NCBI GenBank assembly: GCA_964538025.1
Contig: CAZICZ010000004.1
Span: forward strand, 243,609 to 307,608
Direction of reading: 5' to 3'
From: UBA5078 sp964538025
Lineage (GTDB): Bacteria; Pseudomonadota; Gammaproteobacteria; Pseudomonadales; Pseudohongiellaceae
DNA length: 64,000 bases
A program made the position numbers and the translations under genes. This document shows positions 26,859 to 35,331 of this stretch, piece by piece; position 1 is the stretch's first letter, and each line of letters begins with the position of its first letter. The notes under the pieces are model-generated. The model ran no database searches. It had not been told where the DNA came from and saw only the letters and a list, made by a program, of their open reading frames with translations.

Positions 26859-27899
26859 ATGACGACACGCTTGTTTGACGCTGCACAGCACGACTCACCG
26901 TCGCCTTCCCCGACCACCTCGCAACACCCGTATCAACGTCTTTCTCCCGACCGTGTCCTCGATGCGATGGAAAGTGTTGGGGTGTGCACCGATGCGCGCA
27001 TTCTGGCGCTGAACAGTTATGAGAATCGGGTCTACCAGGTTGGCGTTGAGGGCGGAAAACCCCTGATCGTGAAGTTTTACCGCCCCCAGCGTTGGACGCA
27101 GGAGCAGATTCTGGAGGAACACGCGTTTACGCGGGAACTGGCCGATCTTGAAATTCCCGTCGTGCCCCCCCTCGCCCTGGACGGGCAGACGACTCTTTAC
27201 ACCTTTGACGGGTTCCAGTTTGCCGTGTTTGAACGCCTCGCCGGGCGGGCCCCCGATCTGGACAATCTGGACAATCTCGGTGTCATGGGGCGCTTCATCG
27301 GTCGCGTTCATGCCGTGGGGGCGCAGCGAAAATTCGCGCATCGGCAAGAACTCAGCGTGACGCGGATGGCCAGCCAAAGCCGGGATTATCTTCTCGCGCA
27401 TGACTTCATCCCGCAGAGCCTCTGCCCTGCCTATGAGTCCCTGACCCGTGAATTGATTCAGCGCCTGGAAGCCTTGTTTGCAGACAATGCCGGTATCCGG
27501 ACACTTCGGCTGCACGGTGACTGCCATCCGGGCAATGTGCTGTGGCGAGACGAGGTGCCCCATTTTGTCGACTTTGACGACACGATCATGGGGCCGGCCA
27601 TCCAGGATCTGTGGATGATGCTGTCAGGGGAGCGGGATCAGAAGCAGGGACAGTTGCTGGAAATCGTCGAGGGCTACAACGAATTCTACGACTTCAATCC
27701 GCGGGAATTGGTGTGGATCGAGGGCTTGCGGACCTTGCGCATCATGCATTACAGCGCGTGGCTTGCGCGCCGCTGGGAAGACCCTGCCTTTCCCATGAGC
27801 TTTCCGTGGTTCAACACGGAGCGCTACTGGGCTGAACACATCCTTGAGTTGCGTGAACAGGTAGCGGCGCTGGATGAACCGGTGTTGCGGCTGTTTTAA
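26859..27899 (+). CDS. srkA: stress response serine/threonine protein kinase SrkA (RdoA/YihE)
   Basis: SrkA is an aminoglycoside-phosphotransferase-fold kinase that counters stress-induced cell death in E. coli. The 346-residue protein has the catalytic loop LHGDCHPGNVLW and the metal-binding DFDD that follows it, plus a lysine in LIVKFYRPQRW for ATP. A Ser/Pro-rich N-terminal 25 residues precede the domain. In E. coli, yihE (srkA) is in an operon with dsbA. Here the next gene, on the other strand, is also a thioredoxin-fold protein, which keeps the same theme. Confidence 0.9.
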   Translation: MTTRLFDAAQHDSPSPSPTTSQHPYQRLSPDRVLDAMESVGVCTDARILALNSYENRVYQVGVEGGKPLIVKFYRPQRWTQEQILEEHAFTRELADLEIPVVPPLALDGQTTLYTFDGFQFAVFERLAGRAPDLDNLDNLGVMGRFIGRVHAVGAQRKFAHRQELSVTRMASQSRDYLLAHDFIPQSLCPAYESLTRELIQRLEALFADNAGIRTLRLHGDCHPGNVLWRDEVPHFVDFDDTIMGPAIQDLWMMLSGERDQKQGQLLEIVEGYNEFYDFNPRELVWIEGLRTLRIMHYSAWLARRWEDPAFPMSFPWFNTERYWAEHILELREQVAALDEPVLRLF

Positions 27900-27911
27900 G
27901 CAGAGAGGCTC

Positions 27912-28430
27912 TCAATCGAGCAGGGCGGTGATGGCAGATTCGATCACCTCGATGTCGCGCTCGCGAAATCCCATGTGCACCATGCGCACCACGCCCTCTT
28001 TGTCGATCAGAAACGAGGTGGGCATCCCGGTGACACCAAATGCCTCAAGCGTGTCGTTGTCGGTATCGGCGGCGATGAGGTAATCGAGCGGGGTGTCCAG
28101 CAAAAACTCACGACCCTCGTCAATGGGATCATCCACGTTGATGGCGATGACTTCGAAGCCGCGCTCCTTGTATTTATCGTAGAGCGTGTTGATCGCAGGC
28201 ATCGAGCGCAAGCAGGGGGCACACCATGAGGCCCAGAAATCCACATACACGGTTTTACCGCGCAAGTCGTGAAGGGAAATGGCGGGTTTCCCTTCTTGAA
28301 TATCCGGAAGCGTAAACAAGGGGGCCGTGTCTCCCACTTCTACCGCAAAGACACCGGGAGACAACAGGGACAAGGCTAGAAGGACATGCCTGACACCGGG
28401 AATTTTCATCGAGGTTTCTGCCGTGTTCAT
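27912..28430 (-). CDS. TlpA/ResA-type thiol-disulfide oxidoreductase
   Basis: The 172-residue protein has an N-terminal signal segment (about residues 10-29), so it acts in the periplasm. It then has a thioredoxin-like fold with active-site cysteines C70 and C73 in WASWCAPC and the cis-proline loop GMPTSFLID. TlpA-type proteins usually reduce target disulfides, for example in cytochrome c maturation or metal delivery. No ccm or cox genes are near. A GGGAG site precedes the ATG. It ends 12 bases from srkA, tail to tail, and lies downstream of the desaturase gene on the minus strand. Confidence 0.88.
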   Translation of the reverse strand: MNTAETSMKIPGVRHVLLALSLLSPGVFAVEVGDTAPLFTLPDIQEGKPAISLHDLRGKTVYVDFWASWCAPCLRSMPAINTLYDKYKERGFEVIAINVDDPIDEGREFLLDTPLDYLIAADTDNDTLEAFGVTGMPTSFLIDKEGVVRMVHMGFRERDIEVIESAITALLD

Positions 28431-28441
28431 CGCGCACTCCC

Positions 28442-29590
28442 TCAGGCTGGCGCACTGGCCGCAAACGTGGAGAAATTTTCAATCAACGCCTGCCAGCGTT
28501 GCTGCTGGAGCTTCAGGCGAAATTTCGCTTCGCGATAACTGTCGCGCAATTGCCGTTTTTCCCAATGCGACCAGGTTTCATGGAGAGCCATGGATTTTGC
28601 TTCGTACCAGGACTGCTGATGTTGTGCCCAAAGTTGCAAGGCCGTTTTCAGTTGCTGATATTCCGTTTCAAGTTTCTGCAGCCATTTCTCGGCATTGCGC
28701 ATGCCGGCGTACTTTTCGGTCGCGTGGCGGTATTGCATTTCCAGTCGCGCGCTTTCAATTGACACCGGTGAGCAACGTTTCAGATCGGAGGCTAGCCCCA
28801 GGAAGGCGCAGGAGCGGATGAACCATTTTGTCGGGTCGTAATGCCACCATTTGATGCCATTGCGATAATCCCATTGAAACGTGTGGTGATAGTTGTGATA
28901 GCCCTCGCCATAGGTAATGAGAGCCAGCAAGGGGTTGTCGCGCGCCGAGCTGGCATCGCTGTAGGTTTGCCGTCCCCACATGTGGGCGATGGAATTGATC
29001 AGCCAGGTAACGTGTTGACTCAGCACCAGACGCAAAAGACCGCCGAGCAGAATACTGCCGATGATGTCACCGTTCAGATAGCCCAGAAACGCAGGCAGGC
29101 CAATATTCATCAGCAACACCAACGCGAGATAGTGACGGTGCTGCCAGACAACGATCGGGTCGCGCTGCAGGTCTTTCACATTGGAAAAATCTTCCTTGCC
29201 GCTCTCATAGTTCCGCAGAATCCAGCCCATGTGCGAATACCAGAATCCAAGACCTGCGGAATAGGGATCCTTGTCATTGTTATCTACGTGGGCGTGATGG
29301 CGCCGGTGATCCGAGGCCCAGTGCAGTACATCGTTCTGCAGTGCACAGGCGCCTCCCAGTGCAAAGACAAAGCGAACAAACGGGTGTGCTTTGTAGGCTT
29401 TATGTGACCACAGGCGGTGGTAGCCTGCCGTGATGGACATGCCACAGAATCCCATCAGGAGAATGAAGACACTCCACTCATAGACACCATATCCGTGTGT
29501 GAACCCGTAATACGGCACCAGTGTCAGGGCCGCGAGCGGGGTCAGGGTAAACAGCAGGGTATTGGTCCAGTTCAGGGGCGCTTTTTGCAT
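28442..29590 (-). CDS. acyl-CoA/acyl-lipid delta-9 fatty acid desaturase
   Basis: This membrane di-iron desaturase puts a double bond into saturated acyl chains, tuning membrane fluidity. The three His boxes are clear: HRLWSH, HRRHHAHVD and HNYHHTF. There are four to five hydrophobic segments. The last 110 residues are charged and Gln/Glu/Lys-rich and could form a coiled coil, similar in size to Pseudomonas DesA (about 394 residues). The total is 382 residues. The nearby cold-shock gene fits a low-temperature theme, but a shared control is only a guess. It lies 11 bases before the tlpA-like gene. Confidence 0.92.
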   Translation of the reverse strand: MQKAPLNWTNTLLFTLTPLAALTLVPYYGFTHGYGVYEWSVFILLMGFCGMSITAGYHRLWSHKAYKAHPFVRFVFALGGACALQNDVLHWASDHRRHHAHVDNNDKDPYSAGLGFWYSHMGWILRNYESGKEDFSNVKDLQRDPIVVWQHRHYLALVLLMNIGLPAFLGYLNGDIIGSILLGGLLRLVLSQHVTWLINSIAHMWGRQTYSDASSARDNPLLALITYGEGYHNYHHTFQWDYRNGIKWWHYDPTKWFIRSCAFLGLASDLKRCSPVSIESARLEMQYRHATEKYAGMRNAEKWLQKLETEYQQLKTALQLWAQHQQSWYEAKSMALHETWSHWEKRQLRDSYREAKFRLKLQQQRWQALIENFSTFAASAPA

Positions 29591-29778
29591 AAAGTGTTCT
29601 CTTTTCGAAACCCGCCTGCGCGGGCAGTGACGATATCGTTCAGCTATTGGACAGCGAAAGTGCCCGGATTATTGCATGAGTCCTCGTGAAGGCAAAACGG
29701 CGAGCGCAATCGTGTCTCGGCATTTTCTTTCCCGGGCGTTCAGGGGAGAATAGAGGCTCCCTCGTCCCCGGAGTCCCC

Positions 29779-30009
29779 ATGAGCGATCTACAAAGAGATG
29801 CGCAACTTGTTGAATTGCAGACCCAGTTCGCCTTTCAGGAGGATTTGCTGCAGCAATTGAATGAGGTCATCGTACGTCAGCAGATGCAGATCGATGCGCT
29901 GGAGCGCGAACTGAGTCTGCATCGCGACAAACTGCTGCATCTCATGGAGAACCTTCCGGAAAAAGGCGCTGCAGGCAACCCGCTGGATGAGCGCCCCCCG
30001 CATTATTGA
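29779..30009 (+). CDS. slyX: SlyX family protein
   Basis: This 76-residue protein is almost one coiled coil: LVELQTQFAFQEDLLQQLN then RQQMQIDALEREL, the SlyX pattern, with a short Pro-rich tail ending PPHY. The function is not known; in enterobacteria slyX lies by slyD. The ATG at 29779 follows GGAG by five bases. The frame is open upstream to 29686 without coding character. It is convergent with the cold-shock gene, 15 bases between stops. Confidence 0.9.
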   Translation: MSDLQRDAQLVELQTQFAFQEDLLQQLNEVIVRQQMQIDALERELSLHRDKLLHLMENLPEKGAAGNPLDERPPHY

Positions 30010-30024
30010 GTGGCGCCGGTGTCC

Positions 30025-30465
30025 TTACTTCGCGGCAGCAACGTCTTCCGCCTGCAGACCCTTGTCGCCTTCGCTGATGGCAAATTCGACGCGTTGACCA
30101 TCATGCAGCACCCGATGACCTTCACCGCGGATCGACCGGAAATGCACGAATATGTCATCGCCACTGTCTCGGGTGATAAAGCCAAAGCCTTTGCTGGCAT
30201 TGAACCATTTCACGCTGCCGCTCTCGCGAGGGCTGTTACGGGGGGCAGAACGTGCCGGTGCCGCCGCTTTCTTGGAGGCGTTGTGCGGTGCAGGCTGACG
30301 GGCTCTGGCGGGCTGCCCTGCTGAAATTGCGGAAGCCAGACTGACAAGGAACAGGGCGATGAGCAATTGAACGGGGGTGAGATGAAGATCGATCAGGTAG
30401 ACAGGGATACCGACAATCGCCGTCGCAATCACGGCGATGACTAACGCTTTGTTAATCGTGGACAT
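30025..30465 (-). CDS. membrane-anchored cold-shock domain protein
   Basis: The 146-residue protein joins two N-terminal hydrophobic segments (about residues 7-27 and 31-49), a basic Ala/Pro/Lys/Arg linker (50-80), and a full C-terminal cold-shock domain (82-146). The RNA-binding motifs are intact: K92-G-F-G-F-I97 and D104-I-F-V-H-F109. It should bind single-stranded RNA or DNA at the inner face of the cytoplasmic membrane. Ordinary CspA proteins are about 70 residues and soluble. I chose the ATG at 30465 with GAGAG just upstream; a Met five codons earlier is possible. The role is inferred only from the domains. Confidence 0.88.
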   Translation of the reverse strand: MSTINKALVIAVIATAIVGIPVYLIDLHLTPVQLLIALFLVSLASAISAGQPARARQPAPHNASKKAAAPARSAPRNSPRESGSVKWFNASKGFGFITRDSGDDIFVHFRSIRGEGHRVLHDGQRVEFAISEGDKGLQAEDVAAAK

Positions 30466-30770
30466 GGAGACTCTCTTCATTGCTTATAATTATTATCGAG
30501 CTGTTTGCTTGATCCCGGAGGTAATTGGGGTACAGGCAAATCAGGGCCTAATTCTAGCCGGGTTTAGACAGAAGTCAAAACCGCAGGATGTGAATCAAAA
30601 AACCTTTTAAATCAATCCTATCCACAAATTTCACGTCAATTAAGCTGCCATTCAGTTACCTCGCTTCATGATGCGCTCAGGATGTGAATAAAGGGTGCAT
30701 CGCCCTGGATCACATGACCGCTTCCCCGCCGCGGGCGAGGGAGCATCCGTCACACGATAGGAGTGATCTC
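30466..30770. other. 305-base divergent region between the cold-shock and glycine-zipper genes
   Basis: This AT-richer stretch holds no convincing gene. It contains the minus-strand promoter listed separately and a roughly 78-base AT-rich leader for the cold-shock gene. I see AGGAG at about 30759 for the plus-strand glycine-zipper gene but no strong plus-strand promoter. Part of the middle (30580-30660) is unassigned. Confidence 0.5.
30551..30578 (-). promoter_or_regulatory. sigma-70 promoter for the membrane cold-shock gene
   Basis: On the minus strand, TTGACT (30573-30578) and TAGAAT (30551-30556) are spaced by 16 bases. Transcription would begin near 30543, leaving a leader of about 78 bases before the ATG. 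Cold-shock genes often use long leaders; whether this one folds in a temperature-dependent way cannot be seen. Confidence 0.6.
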
Positions 30771-31319
30771 ATGAAAAACACCACACAAGCCCCGAATCGT
30801 CGTATCACACTGGCTGTCGCCTTAGCTTTGAGTGGCTGGATGTCGACACAGGCTCTGGCAGATACCCGGTATGACTACGCGCCTGTGCTGGAGGCGCGAC
30901 CGGTATATCGCACGGTGGAAGTGTCAACTCCCCGTGAGGAGTGCTGGAATGAAGAAGTGGCCCGCACGCATCGGAGCGGATCGGACAGCCATACGCCGGC
31001 CCTGATTGGGACAATCATCGGGGGCGCCCTGGGCAATGCTGTCGGCCATGGCAAGTCCAACAAACGCGTCGGTACGGTCGTGGGGGCAGTGTTGGGGCAC
31101 TCTATTGGACGTGATATAGTCGCCGCCAATAGTCGGGACCAGGTCGTTCGCTATGAAACCGTGCGTCAATGTGAAACTGTCTATGAGTATCACGACGAGG
31201 AGCGATTGATTGGCTACGACGTGGTTTACCGCTACAACAATGAAGACTATTCCGTGCGCATGGATGAAGATCCTGGTGACAAAGTGCGCGTGAAAGTTAA
31301 CGTTCAACCGGTGTTCTAA
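30771..31319 (+). CDS. glycine-zipper 2TM domain protein (17 kDa antigen-like)
   Basis: The 182-residue protein has a signal peptide ending at ALA30-DTR, then a glycine zipper at about residues 79-114 reading LIGTIIGGALGNAVGHG, a short polar turn, and GTVVGAVLGHSIGRD. This is the pattern of Rickettsia 17 kDa antigen-like envelope proteins. The rest is charged and Tyr-rich, with two Cys (C58 and a later one in RQCETVYEY) that could form a disulfide. There is no lipobox. It likely sits in the periplasm or outer membrane. AGGAG precedes the ATG. It stands 61 bases before the PepSY gene. Confidence 0.85.
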   Translation: MKNTTQAPNRRITLAVALALSGWMSTQALADTRYDYAPVLEARPVYRTVEVSTPREECWNEEVARTHRSGSDSHTPALIGTIIGGALGNAVGHGKSNKRVGTVVGAVLGHSIGRDIVAANSRDQVVRYETVRQCETVYEYHDEERLIGYDVVYRYNNEDYSVRMDEDPGDKVRVKVNVQPVF

Positions 31320-31380
31320 TCTGATTGTCAGTGCGTCTGGCTCAGAAGTACGCCGCCGCAAAGTCTCACAGGGGGCCGAG

Positions 31381-31695
31381 TTGAAGTCCACACCACTGAC
31401 AATCCGTTGCCTGCAACTCGCCGCGCTGCTGCTGTTTGTGGCCTCGCCGCTGAGTTATGGGCAGACACTCCAGCTTGCCACTGCGTTTCAGGATCAAGCT
31501 CCTGCAGACACGGCTCCCCAGATTTCACAGCGTCAGGCTCTGGAACTGGTGAGAGCCCGTTTTCCCGGCAATGTGGTCAGCATCAACGAGGTGCAGCAGG
31601 GCGGTGTTTTGCAGTACCGCGTGCGGATGGATAACGAGGGCAATATTTTCACCGTCTACGTCAATGCCACCACAGGTGCCATCACGCGGGAATAG
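31381..31695 (+). CDS. periplasmic PepSY domain protein
   Basis: The 104-residue protein starts at a TTG with AGGGGG upstream. It has a signal peptide (residues 1-27) and a PepSY-like domain: SQRQALELVRARFPGNVV, then YRVRMDNEGNIFTVYVNATTGAI. PepSY domains are thought to inhibit proteases or sense envelope state. Small PepSY proteins often precede PhoPQ-like two-component systems, and here the response regulator starts five bases after its stop, so the three genes are one operon. It may modulate the sensor, but that is inference. Confidence 0.85.
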   Translation: MKSTPLTIRCLQLAALLLFVASPLSYGQTLQLATAFQDQAPADTAPQISQRQALELVRARFPGNVVSINEVQQGGVLQYRVRMDNEGNIFTVYVNATTGAITRE

Positions 31696-31700
31696 TAAGC

Positions 31701-32375
31701 ATGCGATTGCTCGTGGTTGAGGATCAGAGTCTGCTGCGCCAGATGCTTGTTCAGGGCTTGGTGCGGCACGGCTACGTGGTAGATGATGCCGCCGATGGCA
31801 AGGCCGGGCTGTATTTCGGTTCGGAGTTTGATTATGACGCCGCCATCATCGACCTGGGTCTTCCTCTTCTGGACGGGATTTCCCTGATTAAAGAAATCCG
31901 GGCGCTGGGAAAAACCTATCCGATTCTCATTCTAACTGCGCGGGGCGATTGGCAGGACAAAGTCACCGGGCTCGATGCCGGGGCCGATGACTATGTGGTC
32001 AAACCGTTCCAGATTGAAGAAATTCTTGCACGTCTGAATGCCTTGTTGCGTCGCGCCGCCGGGTTCGCCAAGCCGCTCATTCAGTACGGACCTCTCTCGC
32101 TGGATATTACCAGCAAGCGCGTCTATCTGAACGGCGCTCCGCAAGAGCTCACCGCCTACGAATACAAATTGCTGGAGTATCTCATGCTGCATCCTGGGCA
32201 GGTGATCTCCAAAACCGAACTGACGGAGCACCTGTACGCACAAGACTACGACAGGGACAGCAACGTGCTGGAGGTTTTTGTCCGTCGCCTGCGTCAGAAA
32301 CTCGATCCTGACGATAGCCTGAAGCCCATCGAAACCATTCGCGGACAGGGCTACCGTTTTCGCAATGACCCGTGA
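31701..32375 (+). CDS. OmpR/PhoP-family response regulator
   Basis: This 224-residue regulator has a receiver domain with the phosphoacceptor D51 in IIDLGLPLLDG and the conserved K101 in VVKPF, and a C-terminal winged helix ending in IRGQGYRF. The sequence resembles PhoP closely (for example RGDWQDKVTGLDAGADDYV compares with the PhoP stretch ESWQDKVEVLSAGADDYV). It should control envelope genes when phosphorylated by the sensor that starts six bases downstream. I leave the symbol empty because PhoP orthology cannot be shown from sequence alone. Confidence 0.92.
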   Translation: MRLLVVEDQSLLRQMLVQGLVRHGYVVDDAADGKAGLYFGSEFDYDAAIIDLGLPLLDGISLIKEIRALGKTYPILILTARGDWQDKVTGLDAGADDYVVKPFQIEEILARLNALLRRAAGFAKPLIQYGPLSLDITSKRVYLNGAPQELTAYEYKLLEYLMLHPGQVISKTELTEHLYAQDYDRDSNVLEVFVRRLRQKLDPDDSLKPIETIRGQGYRFRNDP

Positions 32376-32381
32376 CGGATC

Positions 32382-33824
32382 ATGAGCGCAAACACCGCGT
32401 TTTCCCAATACTCCATCCAGTCCCGTCTGTTGATTGCCGTCAGTGTCCTGCTGACATTTTTCCTAGGCCTGACCGGTGTTGTTCTGGACCGTGCGTTTCG
32501 CAGCAGCGTTGAGGAAGGGGTTGCTGAACAGTTGCGGGCGCAGATCTATGTGCTGCTCTCTGCTGTCGAGGAAGAGCAGGGAAGTTTCTATTTCCTGCAG
32601 GATCTGCGGGAACCACGATTTGGCCAGTTGAACTCGGGTCTCTACGGCATCGTCAGCCAACGCGATGGGGACGAAGTGCTGCGCACGCCCTCAGCGCTGG
32701 AAATTGACTACGAAGCATTTGCCTTTTTGTGGCGTGATCTTGCGCGTGGTGATTTTCAATTCCGTCGCGCCATGGCGGGCGATGGTCAGGAGTATTTCAT
32801 TGCTGCCTATGGTGTTGTGTGGGAGAACAGTGCCGCCCCCTACGACTTCACCGTCATCGAATCCACCTCAACCTATCTGGCGGAGGTCAACAGTTTTCGG
32901 ACCAGCCTGTGGTCGTGGTTTGGGGGCATCGCTGTCCTGTTGCTGATCCTGCAGGTGATGCTGATGCGCTGGGGACTGTCGCCTTTGCGACGTCTCGCAT
33001 TTGAATTGAAGAAGATTGAAAGTGGTGAGGCTGCGCAACTGGACGCGCGCTATCCCAAGGAATTGCAGGCGGTTACCCAGAACCTCAATCTCCTGATCAA
33101 GAGTGAGCGCAAGCAACAGAGTCGCTATCGTGAAACGCTTGGCGATCTGGCTCACAGCCTCAAAACACCGCTCGCGGTGGTGACCGGCATCATGCAAAAC
33201 CTTGCGCAAAGGCCGGCCATCAAGGACGACCCCGATGCCGTGGACACCCTGCTTGCTGTGGAGGAGCAGGTAGATCGCATGAATCAGATTGTCGGCTATC
33301 AGCTGCAAAGGGCGGTGAAGACGCAAGGCAGCTCCACGCTTGCCCGACGGGTCGAGGTGGCGGCGGTGGCCCGAAAGATTCTGGGAGCTCTCGAAAAAGT
33401 CTATGCCAGCAAAGGGGTGCAGGTAAGCAGCGCATTTACGCCGGGCCTGTATTTTCTGGGCGATGAACGTGACCTGATGGAGGTCCTCGGCAATGTGCTC
33501 GACAATGCTTTCAAATATGGAAACCGGCAGGTCAGGATTACCGTGAGTTGCCGCGAATCTCCCGCGCGACAATTGTGTCTTCGCATCGAGGACGACGGCG
33601 CGGGCATTTCCACTCCTGATCAATCCTATGTGATGCAGCGTGGGGCGCGTCTGGATACGCTCAAACAGGGGCAGGGCATCGGCTTGGCCGTGGTTGCGGA
33701 CATCATGAGCAGTTATGGCGGACAGATCGACATGGGAAGCTCTTCGCTCGGGGGCGCGAGTGTGGAGATGATCTTTCACAATTTCCACCAGGACCCTGTC
33801 ACCGCCCCCGCGGCGGGCGATTAG
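32382..33824 (+). CDS. PhoQ-like sensor histidine kinase
   Basis: The 480-residue kinase has a membrane segment near residues 13-33, a periplasmic sensor domain with NSGLYGIVSQRDG, a second segment at about 168-190, a HAMP-like linker, and the phosphorylated H258 in LAHSLKTPLAVV. The N box EVLGNVLDNAFKYG and the glycine boxes DDGAGI and GQGIGLAV follow. The H-box with Leu-Lys instead of Glu-x-Arg is typical of PhoQ. I do not see the long acidic patch of PhoQ that binds magnesium, so the signal may differ. The end overlaps the convergent TauE gene by four bases. Confidence 0.9.
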   Translation: MSANTAFSQYSIQSRLLIAVSVLLTFFLGLTGVVLDRAFRSSVEEGVAEQLRAQIYVLLSAVEEEQGSFYFLQDLREPRFGQLNSGLYGIVSQRDGDEVLRTPSALEIDYEAFAFLWRDLARGDFQFRRAMAGDGQEYFIAAYGVVWENSAAPYDFTVIESTSTYLAEVNSFRTSLWSWFGGIAVLLLILQVMLMRWGLSPLRRLAFELKKIESGEAAQLDARYPKELQAVTQNLNLLIKSERKQQSRYRETLGDLAHSLKTPLAVVTGIMQNLAQRPAIKDDPDAVDTLLAVEEQVDRMNQIVGYQLQRAVKTQGSSTLARRVEVAAVARKILGALEKVYASKGVQVSSAFTPGLYFLGDERDLMEVLGNVLDNAFKYGNRQVRITVSCRESPARQLCLRIEDDGAGISTPDQSYVMQRGARLDTLKQGQGIGLAVVADIMSSYGGQIDMGSSSLGGASVEMIFHNFHQDPVTAPAAGD

Positions 33825-34579
33825 AAAAACCAGGCCGCCAGGCAGGAACACAGGGTCATGACAAACAGAAACCATTTGATGGTGCTCTGCTTGGCTTTAA
33901 CGGCGAATCGCACAGTGATCCACGCACCCGTCATGGTGCCCAGTGCCAAAATCAGTCCGGGAACCCAGCGCACCTGGTCGAAATAAATGAAGATGGCGAG
34001 CGCCACCAGGGTAAAGCTTAGCGAGCACACCATTTTCAATGCATTCGCCCGCACCAGGTCATAGCGCAATCCCCCTGCCAGTGCCGCCAGCAGGATAAAA
34101 CCGACGCTTGCCTGCACAAACCCGCCGTAAATTCCCGCAAAGAATAAGGTCCACCAGGCCCCTCTGCTTTCCCGCACATCCTTCACCGGGGTCCCCTCGG
34201 GCGGTGCGATGAATCCGGGACGCACCAGAATGATGACCGACATCGAGATAATAGTGCCCAGCAGAATGGGCTTGAGCGCAATCGGCGGCAACAGCGCGGC
34301 AAGCAGCGCTCCAATGAGCCCTCCCAACAGGCTCGGGACCAGAATCGGCACAATCGCAGGAACATCGAGTCTGTCGTGTTGCCGGAATCCGCGCACGCCG
34401 ACGATGCACTGTAGGGCCACCGCGACACGATTGGTGCCATTGGCCACGTCTGCCGGAAGTCCCAGCAGCATCAGGACCGGTAGCGTCAGGTTGGATCCTC
34501 CGCCGGCAATCGTATTGATTCCCCCGGCGAGGACGCCCATGACGGCCAGGATGACAAGCAGAATGGGGTCGTAGTGCAT
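33821..34579 (-). CDS. sulfite exporter TauE/SafE family permease
   Basis: This 252-residue membrane protein has about eight hydrophobic segments and the two family repeats, the first with GVLAGGINTIAGGGSNLTLP and the second with FAGIYGGFVQASVGF. TauE/SafE proteins export sulfite, sulfoacetate or other organic anions; the substrate is unknown here and no sulfur genes are near. I chose the ATG for MHYDPILL, directly before the first membrane segment; the frame opens 14 codons earlier. The four-base overlap with the kinase gene is tail to tail. Confidence 0.9.
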   Translation of the reverse strand: MHYDPILLVILAVMGVLAGGINTIAGGGSNLTLPVLMLLGLPADVANGTNRVAVALQCIVGVRGFRQHDRLDVPAIVPILVPSLLGGLIGALLAALLPPIALKPILLGTIISMSVIILVRPGFIAPPEGTPVKDVRESRGAWWTLFFAGIYGGFVQASVGFILLAALAGGLRYDLVRANALKMVCSLSFTLVALAIFIYFDQVRWVPGLILALGTMTGAWITVRFAVKAKQSTIKWFLFVMTLCSCLAAWFF

Positions 34580-34797
34580 GGGTAAATTCCGGGTGAAGGC
34601 GGGAAGCGTGAAAAGCGTCACAGTGTAGCAAAATGGCGTGATGTGTTCTGCTAAAGTTCTAATTGGATCACATACTTGCCTGACCTGAGCGCCTATTGTG
34701 AGCGTGCCCTTCCGGGAGTGCCCTTGCTGGACGAATGTTTATCTGCAATAGTGCCAAACGCCTGTCTTGCCGGGATACAAGGTCTGTGAATTACGCT

Positions 34798-35331
34798 ATG
34801 AAACTCAATAAAAACAAGGGCTTTACGGTCATCGAACTGATGATTGTCGTCGGAGTGATCGGCATTCTGATGGCGGTGGGTTTGCCCGGTCTGCAGAACA
34901 CGGTGGACCGCATAGGCATCAACAGTCAGGTCAAGTCGCTGGTGGCAAGCCTGAACTATGCTCGCAGTGAAGCGATCAAGCGCGCCACTGTCGTGTCCGT
35001 GTGTGGCAGCAGCAGCGGGACCGACTGCGCCGCGGGGTCCTGGAGTGACGGCTGGCTCGTGTTTGTCGACAACAACGGGGATGCCACCGGGGGCGCAGGG
35101 TCGGTCGATGCCGGCGATGAAATTCTGCGCGTCTATCAGGGGTTGAGTGGCAATACGCTGACCTACAGTGCGGACCTGCAGCAATACAATGCGCAGGGCT
35201 TCGGGACGAATCCGGCCGTCAGGACCTTTCTGCTGTGTCCGGAGGATGGCAATTCGGCTAATGCACAGTCAGTGGAGATTTCGATGACAGGCAGGGGACG
35301 ACGAATCATGTCAGGTGTGGTGTGTCCATGA
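34798..35331 (+). CDS. fimU: type IV pilus minor pilin FimU (GspH/FimT family)
   Basis: The 177-residue pseudopilin has a short basic leader, the prepilin peptidase site G8-F9 in KGFTVIELMIVVG with the needed E13, and a hydrophobic helix. The C-terminal domain carries VFVDNNGDATGG, the calcium-like loop common in this family, and two cysteine pairs. In Pseudomonas FimU is part of the pilus-tip priming complex with PilV, PilW and PilX. It is the first gene of a plus-strand operon; the 218-base gap before it holds no clear promoter. I rejected a near match to a sigma-54 site there. Confidence 0.9.
   Translation: MKLNKNKGFTVIELMIVVGVIGILMAVGLPGLQNTVDRIGINSQVKSLVASLNYARSEAIKRATVVSVCGSSSGTDCAAGSWSDGWLVFVDNNGDATGGAGSVDAGDEILRVYQGLSGNTLTYSADLQQYNAQGFGTNPAVRTFLLCPEDGNSANAQSVEISMTGRGRRIMSGVVCP

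Noticed and set aside
34664..34682. Sigma-54 promoter upstream of fimU
   Set aside because: A TTGG and a TTGCC are present, but the spacing between the GG and GC elements is 11 rather than the required 10 bases.
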